DNA of 64,000 bases. Origin: Athripsodes cinereus. Its lineage: Eukaryota; Arthropoda; Insecta; Trichoptera; Leptoceridae. The notes under the pieces were generated by a model. The model worked only from the letters and a program-made list of their open reading frames with translations. It had not been told where the DNA came from and searched no databases. The stretch is from positions 1,550,001 through 1,614,000 of the forward strand of contig OX388320.1 of assembly GCA_947579605.1 (NCBI GenBank), in the 5' to 3' direction. This document shows positions 20,831 through 33,155 of the stretch, in pieces. The position numbers and the translations under genes are program-made. Every line of letters starts with the position of its first letter. Position 1 is the stretch's first letter.

Positions 20831-21634
20831 TCTCTACCCTGCAAGTGATGCATAGATTGTGATTTGGTTCATACCTATCGAAAAATACATCATATCAACA
20901 CTTTCGTAGGTGTAAAAATTCCATGTTATACGAATAAAAAATCACTTCGCATATAATATATATATATCGGTATATTTTTGAGATAATATGTAATGTAAAT
21001 AATATCCTATCCCAGCATTTGTCATTTTAATAATATTATAAATGTATTATGTAGGTATGTATTTAAATCAGACATTTAAAAGGTTTATCCCAATCGTAGT
21101 TCCATCATTAATAACTGTTTATATATTCACGATTCAGGCGGTTTATGGTCAAATAAATTATTGGTATTGTATTGTATTATTTCCAATAATAATTTATTGA
21201 TCCGAACAAGACATTATTGGATATCTAGTCACGTAAGTTTGATAAAAATTAAATTATTATTCGAAAATGTACATTCACAAACAAATAAATGATTCTTGAA
21301 CATTTTTCAAGATTAAACTGAATATTTTTTTATCTGATTGTTTTTGTATTACGTAAGAAATTGAAATTAACCCTTTCAGAGCCTTAAGCATTGTCGCAAT
21401 GGAATAATCATAAGTGAAAATAAAAAGAAAACAATGAAAAAACATAAAAAGAAGATGTTTAAAAATAAAACAAAGATGTTAAAAAAAATTAAAAGAGTAC
21501 AACATTGTAATTTCACTATTAGGTACAATTTTTTTACGAAATATTTTGAGATTGTGAATTTTTCAAGATTTTTTTTTTGAAATTTTTTTATATTTAAATT
21601 TTTGTAATTTTTTTTTAATGAATAAAATGGTTCA

Positions 21635-21755
21635 CGTTTGAGAGGAAGACCACCAAAGAGATGGAAAGATAGCTGGTCCTCAGGGTCACAAGAGGCAATC
21701 ACTTCCGAAACAACAGATCGATGATCTATCACACGAGGAAGAAGAAGAAGAATAA
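21635..21755 (+). mobile_element. RTE-like LINE tail with (GAA)n end
   Basis: Plus-frame LRGRPPKRWKDSWSS, a typical GRPxxRWxD box near the end of RTE-like ORFs, followed by a GAGGAAGAAGAAGAAGAAT tail. Only about 110 bp kept. Confidence 0.7.
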
Positions 21756-22861
21756 AATAGTAGACATCATTTAAAGTAATAAATATCTTCATATATTTCA
21801 TTTAGGTGTATTACGTAATAATATTAACTTTTTTTTAACAATTTTTATTTTAACCGCAACATAACTGTTTGCCGTCCAGTGTGTTGGCACATGTATTTAC
21901 TACGTGTGTAAACACTTGTATGGTTTGCGTTTGTCTATGTTATTATTTTGTGTGAGCTATTTTTTTAACTTAACTAAATATTTTTTGTTGTGTTTCTTTT
22001 TTATCAATGAATTTTGCATATTATGTCAAAATATCTATGAAATGTGCATAGTAATTTGTTTTTGTACCAATTTCGTTAAAGGTATGACGATGAAATAAAT
22101 CAATAAATAAAGTTTAGAATAGAAATTGTCATAATTTTATATTATATTTAAGGAAATACTTACTCTACTACCTTATGGGTTAAATAAACTTTTATTTCCA
22201 AAACGAATATTTTGTTTATGGAATAAATCATCTATAAATCCTTGAAGGAAGAACTGTACATTAATTTTGATTAAAAAATATATTGGGTAAATTAGTATTC
22301 AAAGCTTGGTATCTTACATATTAATAATATTTATTTGAAAATTGTACATTAATTATTCTATACCATTGAAAAGAGACTCAGCTCAGACCAAGCAAATTTA
22401 TCTTCATTTCATAGAAATATGCTTTTAAAAATGGAACGCGCGGCGATTCGAATAATATGGACGAAATAATTCGAAAATGGAAGCGTATGTGTTGAAATGA
22501 GATTCATAAAAAATAATGTTTTCTGTGATGATGCAATTTAGTTTTGTCTCTTTCGCATGCATTGGGTCTAATGATAAAACAAGAAAGACGAGTTTGGGTG
22601 TTCTCTTCTGCAATATGTGCAAAGTTATATATTATTACATTCATCCAATTTCTCGGATGGTTAGTTTAAAATTGGAACGAGTGTGTAAATAATCACCGAA
22701 TTAAATTTGAAATTGGTTAAATTTGTATTTGGAATGGAATTAGTTTCAAGAGTTTGTTATTATTAATATTATTATTAGGTAATATTGCCATAGTAATAAT
22801 TAATGATGGAACGAAACATTTTTTGATCGGATAACGGATAATCGGCAAGATTATATAATAC

Positions 22862-23493
22862 ATACTTACATACATACCATCACGCCGCTTCCCTCGCGGG
22901 GTAGGCAGAAAGGATCGAGCGCCACTTCCTTCTATCCTTGCATACCTCTTTCGCTTCCGTCACTGTCATACAATTCCTCATGCATGCTCTCCTGTTCAAT
23001 GTGCTCAACACGTGACCGTCCTGTAGGATTTGATTCAAATGATCTTGCCATTTAATCCTCGGACGTCCACGTCTCCGAGCACCATTCCTCTCAGCCAAAT
23101 ATATCTTTTTAGTCATTCTGTCCTCATTCATTCTTTCCACGTGCCAAAACCATCTTAACTTATTTACATTCATCCTTGTTATTACACCAACTTTCATTCC
23201 ACATTCCTTTCGTATATCACTGTTACGCACACGATCTCTCAGATTTTTACCACACATCCTTCTCAACGATCTCATTTCAACTGCATTTATGCCACTTTCA
23301 TCCTTCTTTAACCATGTCCACGTTTCACTTGCATACATAAGTGTTGGCACAAAGATAGCAGAGTGCACCAACCTTTTAGGTGTGGTGGATATGTTTCTAT
23401 TTACAATTATTGGTCGGATTGCACCATTTACCTTATTGCCAGCAACTTTTATCCTTTCAATATCGCTTTCACACTTCCCATCTCTCGTGAACA
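22862..23493 (-). pseudogene. LINE J, C-terminal end (second subfamily)
   Basis: Frame open for about 200 codons to a stop at 22880: RDGKCESDIER, NGAIRPIIVNRNIS, TWTWLKKDESGINAVEMRSL, MCGKNLRDRVRNSDIRK, HVERMNEDRMTKKIYLAERN, ARRRGRPRIKWQDHLNQIL and SAYPAREAA. Same domain as 14757-15365 but a distinct subfamily, whose 3' end reads CCCGCGAGGGAAGCGGCGTG on the minus strand with a (GTAT)n tail. Other copies: 63652-63895, 32655-33155, 25695-26130. Truncated at 23493, next to a hairpin that joins it to an RTE copy. Confidence 0.88.
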
Positions 23494-23504
23494 AGCTAAA
23501 TAAT

Positions 23505-23546
23505 ACTTATAGTTATATAATACTGAATGATTATATAACTATAAGT
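23505..23546. repeat. Hairpin at LINE-LINE junction, 16-bp arms
   Basis: ACTTATAGTTATATAA (23505-23520) and its exact reverse complement (23531-23546) flank TACTGAATGA. It sits between the truncated 5' ends of two LINEs in opposite orientation. Confidence 0.93.
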
Positions 23547-23550
23547 AGAG

Positions 23551-25053
23551 ATGCCGGAAATAGAATCCAATGAAATAAAAAATGCACTTAAATATATGAA
23601 GAATAACAAAAGTGCAGGAGAAGATCAAGTGACAAGCGATATGTTAAAGTTGGGGGGAGAAGAAATCATTGAGGCAATAAAAATACTCCTTAACAAGTGC
23701 CTAGAACAGGAGGTCATACCCGAAAAGTGGAGAAACGCTGAAGTTATATTATTGCATAAAAAAGGGGACCCAGAAAACCTAGAAAACTACCGACCAATAA
23801 GTCTGTTATCCCACCTATACAAACTTCTTACTAAAATTATGACGAACCGTTTAACACCTAAACTAGATTTTTACCAACCAATAGAACAAGCTGGTTTTAG
23901 AAAAGGGTTTGGAACCACAGACCACATCCAAACTCTACGATTGCTAATTGAGAAAGTCACAGAATATAATATAAAAATTCATCTTGCATTCATTGACTAC
24001 AAAAAAGCCTTCGACTCTGTAGAACAATGGGGAATAATAAATGCGCTAAATAAATAAGCAAGAATTGACTCCAGATACTCAAGGCTGATCAAATTTATCT
24101 ATGACCACGCTACAATGGATGTAAGGATTGACGAGGACACAAAAACGGGGAAAATCAATATCAAGAGAGGTGTAAGACAAGGCGATACCATCTCACCTAA
24201 ACTTTTTACGTTAGTTCTAGAAAGTATTTTTAAAACACTAAACTGGGAACATAAAGGGATTAAAATTAACGGAACATATCTGAGTCACCTCCGCTTCGCA
24301 GATGACATAGTACTCATCAGTGATGATCTGGAAGAACTTCATACCATGATAAAAGAGCTCCACGATGCCTCCCTGAAAGTTGGTCTACAGATGAACATAA
24401 ATAAAACCAAAATCATGAGTCCATCCAACAGCAGTATCACAATCGATAATAAGAAAATTGAACCTGTTGAAGAGTATATTTATCTTGGACATAAGATCAA
24501 ATTAGGGAAAGAAAATCAGACAGCGGAAGTACCCAGAAGAATTGGACTAGGTTGGGCAGCCTTTGGGAAACTCAATCATATACTTAAAAACAAGGATATT
24601 CCCATGAATTTAAAAAGAAAAGTGTTTGAAACATGTATCCTCCCTGTGCTTACATATGGTCTGGAAACTATCACCTTAACTGCGAGGACCATATATAAAT
24701 TAAAATGTACACAGCGATCTATGGAAAGACAAATGTTAGGCATAAGTCTGAGAGATAGAATCAGAAATGAAGAAATCAGACGCCGGACAAAAGTTGTCGA
24801 CGTGGTGGATCGTATTGCCAAGCTAAAGTGGCAATGGGCAGGTCATGTTGCCAGACAAGGAACAGACAGATGGGCACCCAGAGTCCTAGGATGGAGACCA
24901 TGGGACATGAAAAGAGGAATAGGCCGGCCTCAGAAACGTTGGGCCGATGTTATTGTCCCTGTCGCGGGTAGCAGGTGGATGAGAGAAGCCCAAAGAAGAG
25001 AAAAATGGAAGAAATTAGAAGAGGCCTACATCCAGCAGTGGAGAGACGGCTGA
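23551..25053 (+). pseudogene. RTE-like reverse transcriptase (endonuclease missing, one stop)
   Basis: Most complete reverse transcriptase in the window. It begins in the fingers (EIKNALKYMKNNKSAGEDQV), passes WRNAEVILLHKKGD and ENYRPISLLSHLYKLLTKIM, motif A (HLAFIDYKKAFDSV), RGVRQGDTISPKLFTLVLES, and the catalytic box RFADDIVLI (FADD at 24295-24306). The C-terminal region has LKWQWAGHVARQ and GRPQKRWADVI. A single in-frame TAA at 24055-24057 splits it; otherwise the frame is open for about 500 codons. The N-terminal AP endonuclease is absent by 5' truncation. The 3' end is CTGAAGAAGAAG, a (GAA)n tail. Dead but young. Confidence 0.92.
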
Positions 25054-25639
25054 AGAAGAAGAATACTGAATACTCTATATTCGGCCATTGTCGTGATTTG
25101 AATTGGAGTAATTTTTTTCTTGTGTTATAAGGACTGATGGCCAAGTACAACACTAGAAATAACCAGGCTGTTTAAACATTAGATTTGACCGAATAATATT
25201 ATGACTTAGCCGGATGGTTACGGAATATTCGTTAGGTACATCTCTGATTAAGTATAATATGCGAAATTCTGCTAATGATGTTGCCAGTATTCAGGCGCAA
25301 GTTGTCATATCAATAAATTATACATAACTTTATCTATTAAAATATCTCACATCATTATATTATATGAACTTATATAATTGCATTATAACTGTTAAATTTA
25401 ATTGAAACAATTGCATAACAAGTAAAATGTCTCATGATTTGAAAAACATAATATCATTGTGAGAAACGCAAAATAACACATAAAATGTCCTCCATGCCAA
25501 AAAAAAAATTTGTTGGTATTATAAATATTCTGAAAATCGAATTTGGTCTGCAGTTTGTTGATCGAAAACTCAAAATTTCACATTTTTGTGTTGTGCTGTG
25601 TAATTTTTTGTGAGCACTGTATTTCATTTCATCGAATAA

Positions 25640-25705
25640 AGATTATGTTTCTATTTGCAATTAAAAAAAAACATAATCTTTATTCGATGAAATTAAATGA
25701 AATGA
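25640..25705. repeat. Imperfect hairpin at LINE boundary
   Basis: TCATCGAATAAAGATTATG and its inverse lie either side of about 18 nt (TTTCTATTTGCAATTAAA region). The right arm abuts the truncated LINE J copy at 25695. Confidence 0.8.
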
Positions 25706-26130
25706 AATGCAGTTGAAATGAGATCGTTGAGAAGGATGTGTGGTAAAAGTCTGAGAGATCGTGTGCGTAATAGTAATATACGAAAGGAATGTGGAATGAA
25801 AGTTGGTGTAATAACAAGGATGAATGTAAATAAGTTTGGTTGATGGTTTGGGCACGTGGAAAGAATGAATGAGGACAGAATGACTAAGCAGATATATTTG
25901 GCTGAAAGGAATGGTGCTCGGAGACGTGGACGTCCTAGGATTAAATGGCAAGATCATTTAAATCAAAACCTACAGGACGATCACGTGTTGAGCACATGAA
26001 CAGGAGAGCATGCATGAGGAATGTATGACAGTGACGGAAGCGAAAGATGTATGCAAGGATAGAAGGAAGTGGCGCTCGATCCTTTCTGCCTACCCCGCGA
26101 GGGAAGCGGCGTGATGGTATGAATGGATGT
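25695..26130 (+). mobile_element. LINE J tail, degraded, plus orientation
   Basis: Contains GAGATCGTTGAGAAGGATG, GTCTGAGAGATCGTGTGCG, GGTTTGGGCACGTGGAAAG, GGAGACGTGGACGTCC and the 3' end TACCCCGCGAGGGAAGCGGC, the same order as 22862-23493 reversed. Several indels break the frame. The tail is ATGTATGAATAAAG then (ATT)n. Confidence 0.85.
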
Positions 26131-26164
26131 ATGTATGAATAAAGATTATTATTATTATTAGTCA

Positions 26165-26290
26165 CTGGATTAACGGCATGTAACAATACCAAGTTCTTCT
26201 TCTTTGTGCCGTAAAGATGGGACATTCAGGATGGGTAGCTAACTTCATCACTGCTGAACTAAACTTGAAAAATGTCTGAAGTGCGATATT
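26165..26290 (+). mobile_element. SINE-like repeat A, degraded partial copy
   Basis: GTGCCGTAAAGATGGGACATTC, AGGATGGGTAGCTAAC, TTCATCACTGCTGAACTAAAC and AATGTCTGAA follow the family order with heavy divergence. Confidence 0.5.
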
Positions 26291-26439
26291 TTACGAACAC
26301 TTGCCTTGACACTTCAAAACCATTTTTCTAAAACCCAAAAAAATCTAAAGCCATTTTTCCCTTCCCTTTTTGCACCAATTATTTTTAGTATGTGGCTGTT
26401 TAATCTAGAATGCTTCCTCAGAGCAACATTTCTCACTTC

Positions 26440-26830
26440 ACTGTAACATTAATTAATCCTTTTTGTGAAAAGTGTTTTGTTAAGGCGATGAATTTCATTA
26501 GTTCTTGAATTGTTCTTATGTACTGCATCTATTTTTACTTCTAAAACTGTAAACTGCTTATTTACCTACATAATAGTATTGTATTGACTTACTTGTATTG
26601 ACATACCAAAATTGAATTATTCATATTGACCTTATTCATATATGTACAATTTTTTATTATTGTTTTTACATTATCTTGTTGTTAATCTTGTCATGTGGTG
26701 TATTGTTTTGTATATACTGTGATTACTTAGTTTTTTTGTTGTTGTTGTTGTTGTTCCTTAGGTACACTTTTTTGTTAACATGTAAAAGGCTCACGCCGTA
26801 TATTGTATAAATAAATAAAAAAAATAAAAA
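26440..26830 (+). mobile_element. LINE 3' UTR with A-rich tail (repeat E)
   Basis: AT-rich UTR-like sequence with (GTT)n near 26738, then ATGTAAAAGGCTCACGCCGT and ATAAATAAATAAAAAAA. The same end occurs inverted at 50580-50690 (ACGCGTGAGCCTTTTACATG). No ORF is kept. Confidence 0.6.
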
Positions 26831-26924
26831 AATAAAATAAAAATAATGTAATTGGTTGACGATTTCAAGTGTTACTTTGATGACTTATGCATGAAAAGAA
26901 AGAAAAAATAATGTTACGGTCGGT

Positions 26925-26995
26925 AAGCTGGTGTTAGAGTCTCGGATCTAGAGTCAAAGAACCCGGGTTCACTTCTATCAAGTTAGCACAATTTC
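26925..26995 (+). mobile_element. tRNA-like SINE head
   Basis: GGTAAGCTGGTGTTAGAGTC (A-box region) and AACCCGGGTTCACTTC (B-box region) at tRNA-like spacing, followed by TTAGCACAATTTC. Confidence 0.5.
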
Positions 26996-27309
26996 TTATA
27001 AAAAAGTTAACCTATTGACTACCAGTGCATCGTATACGAAAATAATATCGCATATGAGAATATAGCATAATGTATTGTCGAGTCTTAAAAACATGTCTTT
27101 AATATCACGTTGTTGAAAACTTTCAGATGAGATTGTACCATTATAACTTTACATTCTAAAACGTTCTAAAAACAACGATACACGCTTGTAAGTAACAAAC
27201 TTAAAAACGCGAATGTATATGTGTCTTATATGCACTAAAGTCATACCGCTACTTTGTCGCTAAATGTTGAATGACAATGTTATCCGTGACGTGCAATAGT
27301 AGTAAATGT

Positions 27310-27540
27310 TTTCATCACGATATATCCCACATGTAGGGTAACTAACAGATCAGCAGCAAGCTGTCCTCTCCGTGCCAACCAAAGAAATTGGACATTCAGG
27401 ATGGGTGGCACACCTCATCGCTGAATTTAAGATGTAACTGTCTTTATTTTTTCAAACACCTGCCTTTACAGGACACCCGAAAACTTACGAGAAAGAGTGA
27501 GAGACCAATTCTTAACCGGGTGCTCCACGGCTTAATAAAT
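27310..27540 (+). mobile_element. SINE-like repeat A, nearly full copy
   Basis: Runs from ATCACGATATATCCCACATG through AGCTGTCCTCTCCGTGCCAA, AGGATGGGTGGCACACCTC, AACACCTGCCTTTACAGGAC to CCGGGTGCTCCACGG. A short gap removes the GAAACATGC block. Confidence 0.85.
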
Positions 27541-27760
27541 TAATACATAAAAAAATAAATACATTTATTTGTTTTACGCTTATGTGAAATTTATTTCATA
27601 TTTTTTATACACATATGTTACATACATTCGTGATGAGATCGCCCACACTTTCACTTACTTTTGTCGTACGACATGTCGAGTCCTTCATCAAAGTAAATTA
27701 ATATCTTATGACATAGTCTGGATGCGTCTTTAGACTTCGTTATAATAATAATGGCACATG

Positions 27761-28301
27761 TCGATGGTATAAAGCACAAAAGACACATGTCCACATTTGA
27801 CAGTTAAGAGAAAACAGGTTTTTAAAAATTGAGATTCTCAATTAATTCACTAGCTTCAAATTAACGCAGAAGGTGTTGAAAATCATAATCTTTTTTCTTT
27901 TGTAATGTCTTATTTTCTATTATATTTTTAACCAGAATATCAAGAATTAGAATTTTTAGATGATGGTCATGGACATGTTTTGGAAGTGTGATGGAAGTGC
28001 CGCTCACGGTGACTATTGGGATGCGTTTATGCGTGCACAGATGACACATGTCCGTCCTAGATGGACATTAATTTGTTTTTAAGAATCTTCATATCTTATG
28101 TGACATGTTACATCTGTGCACAAAACAAAGTGCATTTGTGGACGTGTGACATTTGGTTTTTATTAAATATTTCAATAATGATATTAAGATTGTTGGTAAT
28201 ATTTAGTCAGGACATAGATGGCGTTGCAACCGATCTTGTACATGTATAAACTCATTTTACCTAAAAAGTGGACATGTGTCTTCTGTGCTTTAAACCATCG
28301 A
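27761..28301. mobile_element. ~541-bp non-autonomous TIR element
   Basis: Ends TCGATGGTATAAAGCACAAA and, inverted, TCGATGGTTTAAAGCACAGA, continuing through GACACATGTCCAC; about 36 bp with a few differences. The interior repeats ACACATGTCC (28043-28052). No transposase. The flanks show no clear target duplication, so the superfamily is open. Confidence 0.82.
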
Positions 28302-28792
28302 TGTATACAGGATCAAGATGCTTTAACAAGAAAATAATAAATCTGTTCTCGCGAGAAAAGTTTTTAGCACTATAACTTACGACACGGTAGTGTCAACTCA
28401 ACATTGTCTCTTAATAAAAAAAGTACGTAGGTACTCTTTTAAAGTATCCATTTGAAAAAAAAATATTAAGTTGAATACCTACTTTTTAGTAGGGCTTTGA
28501 TTTTTTTTTTTTATTAATCAGTCAGCTAGTGAAACCATAATGTTTAAAATCTTTACCCAGATTTTAATATGAGTATTTTTTTAATATTCTTGCTCAAAAA
28601 TAGATAATGTTTTAAAAACAAAACAATTATCGGGTGCCGGAGACTTAATTTACTAAAAAGAGTAGAAATAAGTCATATTTTAATTTTAAACCACTCTAGA
28701 TTAATCATTCCACTCAATTCAACTCCGGAAACGAACAGAAATAATTTCATTAATTGTATCGGCACTTACTTTGTAACACTTCATTTTAAATT

Positions 28793-28958
28793 ATAAAATA
28801 AAATAAATATTTATTATTATTTTGTTTAGTGTTACTGTTGAGTAAGTATAGATCAGCACCTGATGATGCGAACTCGGAGTCCGCGAAACCGGTCGTGCGT
28901 TAGTCTTACTCAACAGTAACACAAAACAAAATAATAATAAATATTTATTTTATTTTAT
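28793..28958. repeat. Inverted repeat enclosing hammerhead-like core (Penelope-like)
   Basis: Arms 28793-28846 and 28905-28958 (54 bp) differ at only one or two places. The 58-nt middle contains CTGATGA (28860-28866), a hairpin GCGAACT-CGG-AGTCCGC, and GAAA (28885-28888), then GTC just before the right arm. CTGATGA + stem + GAAA is the catalytic core layout of hammerhead ribozymes, which are known from terminal repeats of Penelope-like elements. Cleavage competence is not established. Confidence 0.85.
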
Positions 28959-29879
28959 TTGATAATTTAGAAATAATTTGTTCACTCGGAATGAACAGAA
29001 TGTTTTTGCTCGTTTTCGAAGTTCAATTGTTACAATAATTGATTGAAATGATTTATTTTTACGAAACATGATTATTTAAATTCAATTTAAGAGAAATTTA
29101 AAAAAAATATCAGGTGTGGTTAGTTAAAATAGCTCTGGATTCTATTTCGATATTTGATTGAAAAAAACTTACCTCAATTTCATAATTAATGAAAATTAAA
29201 TGTATCTTATTGTTTTTACAACCTTTTGTTTAAATGTTACTAAAAATAATTATGCTCGCTTAAAAATATTATCACTAAGTAAAATAAAAAATTGTCATAG
29301 ATTTTGTAGTGATCCCAAGTGAATCATCAAATTTTCTATGACCTAGTAAATGGTAGACTTAATGAAAAATTAACAATTTGCTTGAAATTTATTTCATACG
29401 TATAGATAAGAAAACCTTTTAGCACTCTTCAAAAAGAGTAAATCTCTCCCTCTCAAGAGACAAAATTACTTACACTCTTAACACGTATGTTTCGAACTTG
29501 TGTAAAGATTAAATTTAATTTCACCTACACTGCTGCTAATGATAATACTAATAACACTGTACAATGTAGAAGTTTCGTGATTCTAACACCTGATGGCGTG
29601 ATACTAGGTAAACTCAATTTAAAGATATGATGTTGTGTCGTTTAAAGCTTAATGTAAGTAAAGTTGCGTTTCGGTGCTTCGCCGCAACATCTGACCGCAA
29701 CTACAATACAGTAATCATTATTACTTCATGACGGCCGACTACTGATTACTGAACATTGTACTGCTTCATAAATCTTTGTTCAAAAGCTGATTGCCATAAT
29801 CGTTTGTGCAGATAAATAGAAGTTGTAGACTTCTAAGCTATCCGGGTTTGAGATAAATCCCTCTTTAATGACTGCAATA

Positions 29880-30010
29880 ATATAATAAAAATAAACTTTA
29901 TTGCACAGTTTAATAGAATAAAACAATTACAAAATTAATTAATAAGGTGATTCAGATCAATGATATTGTGCAATTGGCGAGTTTATCGCGGAAGCGATAT
30001 TCACGCCTAT
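29880..30010 (-). mobile_element. LINE 3'-UTR repeat G, copy 2
   Basis: AAACTTTATTGCACAG, then GGCGAGTTTATCGCGGAAGC and GATATTCACG, matching the blocks at 8195-8345 and 62388-62560. Confidence 0.6.
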
Positions 30011-30686
30011 ATAGAGTAATATGCGCGTGTATTATGTATCATTATCAAAAGAATCTTCTACAAATCTAGATATATCAAAAGATAATTATATTAACCTGAA
30101 TTTACAGTTATTGTTTTCTAGTCCTTACTGGTGGGTACCGAGCGAAGCGGCAGGTTGAACAACTTCATGTATGTGATGTTTCATTTCAAAATACTCCCAT
30201 TAAACTACGTTTTATCTTGGACCATTGTGAAGCGATTGAATGCTTTTCTGCAGCTGCTGTGTGACGTTGCCGTGAAGCAAGACAACGAACCATATTATTA
30301 ATAATAATATTGCTGAACATTGAATCCTCCTGCGACTTGAATCTTGCGGTTTGAGGTAGCACTTCAAATAAATCAGATGTTCGCAAAAGGTAAAGACAAT
30401 AAATATAAGAAATATAAGTATATTTTCAACAAAAACTTCATCAATTTATTTCTATTCATTGATTTATATAGATTTCTTAAACCGCAACTCATATCAAAAT
30501 TTAATTAAAATTGTTATTAACAACACTCTGGTTCAAATGTTGGAATTATTCTTTGAAGTTAACTTTTTTTTTTATAATGAAGCCCTTAGCAAGAGGATTG
30601 CCAAACATTTGAAATTATATTAATTGCTTTTAACAACATGCGATTAGATAATAAAATACAGATTTTCTAGTAACCAATACATGTCT

Positions 30687-30735
30687 TACACCTTTTAACA
30701 TCTATCCTGTCACACCTTTTAACATCTATCTTGTC
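30687..30735. repeat. 24-bp tandem duplication
   Basis: ACACCTTTTAACATCTATC occurs twice in direct tandem. Downstream (30740-31160), phrases around GAAGTTC, TTCTGMGG and GTGGGTCTTCTTC recur at irregular spacing, suggesting a degraded larger repeat. Confidence 0.75.
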
Positions 30736-31659
30736 TCTAGACTTCTGAGCTAGCCGGTTGGTCGGTGGGTCTCCTTCAATATATGCATACCCGTGTTTTG
30801 GTCGGCCATTCTTCAGGCTGTCCACCATAGCACCTCTTGTGTGGACAATTTTATTTGTTATTCTTAAATTGAAGTTCATCGATTTTTGAGTAGTTATCTA
30901 GGTGGTCGGTAGGATTTCTTCAGTGTTTACCCAAAAAAATAAAGTATAGCCATGTTTGATTCTCTCAGCTAGAAGTACATCGAAGGAGAGTAGTCAGAAG
31001 GTTCCACAGACTAGTGTATTTTGGCCAATCAGCCCTTAAAGTTGCCCACTCTGCCTTCAGCGTGGACAAGATTTGTTAAGTGTATAATTTTATATAAATG
31101 GAAGTTCTCAGACTTCTGCGGTTTCCTGATTGATGGTGGGTCTTCTTCTCAATTGAAATTTACATAGGAGACAATTTTTTTCAATACCGCTCACAGTCTC
31201 AACCTGGCATATAGCGAGTGGTTAATCTAATACACCTTTAAAAACGTTTTATAACCACAATCCACAAATCGATATCTCCTTTTCATAATATGTACATATT
31301 ATTATACGATAGAGTACATAAATGGAATCATTATGAGAAGTACACACACACACAGCAATATTGCTTTATACTGAAATACACAGTTTACATAACACTTGTG
31401 AATAATATTACCTTTCTTTTATCTATTTAACATAATATTTTCACATAGTATCACTACTGCTGCCTTTGGCTGCGTTATTTGTGAACGTGATGAGAATGGA
31501 GTTAGAAGATGAAAATTATTATGAAGTGATAACATACAGGAACGCAGTAGGGCTGTTTGTCTAATTTTGACATTCAGACGAATGTCAGTGTGTAACATTC
31601 ACGAATCAGAATATCATTCTTTTTGTTCTCAAGTAAAAGCGATTTGGTACAAGGATTTA

Positions 31660-31960
31660 AATGTGTTACCTGACATTTCAATTTTTTTACACAATATGTC
31701 ATTCAGAGGACAAAGCATGGGTTTTGGCTGAGAGCACGACGTGTGACGGTGGAGAGGAGCAAGACACTGGACACCTCCTGACATGCCCAATGGCTCCCAG
31801 ACAGTGTCACTGGGAGGAATTCGTGGGGCGAACTCACCTGAGGGGAGCTGCAAGAGAGGTCGTTGCTTTCTGGGAGGGAATGGGAGTGTAGATGTGTATT
31901 TGGTGTTTTTTATTATTTGTCGTTGCTGACCGACACGAAAAGAAGAAGAAGAAGAAGAGG
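31660..31960 (+). mobile_element. LINE C tail, C-terminal zinc-like segment
   Basis: The plus frame ends TCDGGEEQDTGHLLTCPMAP, then HWEEFVGRTHLRGAAREVV and a stop at about 31891. The Cys/His pattern (C...EEQDT.HLL.C) is that of the knuckle closing many R1/Jockey-like LINE ORFs. The 3' UTR has GTCGTTGCTGACCGACACG and ends in (GAA)n at 31941-31960. A second copy lies at 14145-14290. Confidence 0.8.
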
Positions 31961-32654
31961 ACAAACACGTGTTTAAACAAACTCTGAAAAGCACCTACTA
32001 AGCTTCTATTTTCTTGCTTCATTTGAGAGAGCAAATATTTTTTGTTATTATATTCGATAGGTGGCTGATGTCTTTGATCAAATGAGTTCGCTCTCACATT
32101 GTCGTCTTATCTCCGAGACGATTTTTGGTAGGATTCAGGCGAAACTTCGAGAAAACGACACTCTTCAGTGTCAAAAACCTTGTACATACGCGGAATAATC
32201 TGAATATTTCATTTTTATATATATTTTTTTAAACTAAGCCAAATTTTTAACATGAGGATAATATTCTTAATTTTATTTGCGATTGTGAATATTATAAGGC
32301 ACATCACTAAAAGGTAAAGTGCACAAAGTACCTATGTATTATTTTATGTACTAGGAATAGTAACACACATTTATATTAGTGCTAGGTATTTTTCGGAAAG
32401 ACATTGATAGTACTATCAGCGCTCTGATTACCAAATACTTTGATTAATACGAATAAACAAATAATGTAAACATAAGACAATATTGTTATGGAGTTGTACG
32501 TCGATCGCAAAAAGGTTGTTTTCAAAACACGAAAAAAAATATTATGATATTTTATACGACGGGGGATTTCTATTACAAAATTATATTAAACAAGTGAGAG
32601 AACTGGTCGAATCAGCACTGGATAGGGAGGCATTTTCCAGGGCAATCTGATATA

Positions 32655-33155
32655 TAATACATATACATACATACCATCACGCCGCTTCCCTCGCGGGGTA
32701 GGCATAAACGATCGAGCGCCACTTCCTTCTATCCTTGCATACATCTTTCGCTTCTCATGCTCTCCTGTTCAATGTGCTTTAAATGATGATTTAAATGATC
32801 TTGCCATTTAATCCTCAGACGTCCACGTCTCCGAGTACCATTCCTCTCAGCCAAATATATCTAAGTCGTTCTATCCTCGTTCATTTTTTCCACGTGCCCA
32901 AACCATCTTAACTTACATATTTACATTCATTCTTGTAATTAAACCAACTTTCATTCCACATTACTTTCGTATAACACTATTACGCACACGATCTCTCAGA
33001 CTTTTACCACACATCCTTCTCAACGATCTCATTTTTACTGCATTTATGCCACTTTCATCCTTCTTTAGCCATGTCCACGTCTCAATTGCATTCATAAGTG
33101 TTGGCACTTAGATAGCAGAGTGCACCAACATTTTAGCTGTGGTAGATATGTCTCT
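32655..33155 (-). mobile_element. LINE J tail, degraded
   Basis: Tail ACATACATACC and CATCACGCCGCTTCCCTCGC, then blocks as in 22862-23493 with deletions. Frame is broken in several places. It is cut at 33155 by the LINE D insertion. Confidence 0.85.

Noticed and set aside
28785..28970. Ordinary TIR transposon
   Set aside because: Arms meet around a ribozyme-like core, no target duplication, and the arm/loop design matches the other Penelope-like palindromes better.
30186..30386. 66-codon minus-strand ORF as a small gene or exon
   Set aside because: No recognisable domain, no matching splice phase with the receptor, and interrupted by AT repeats.
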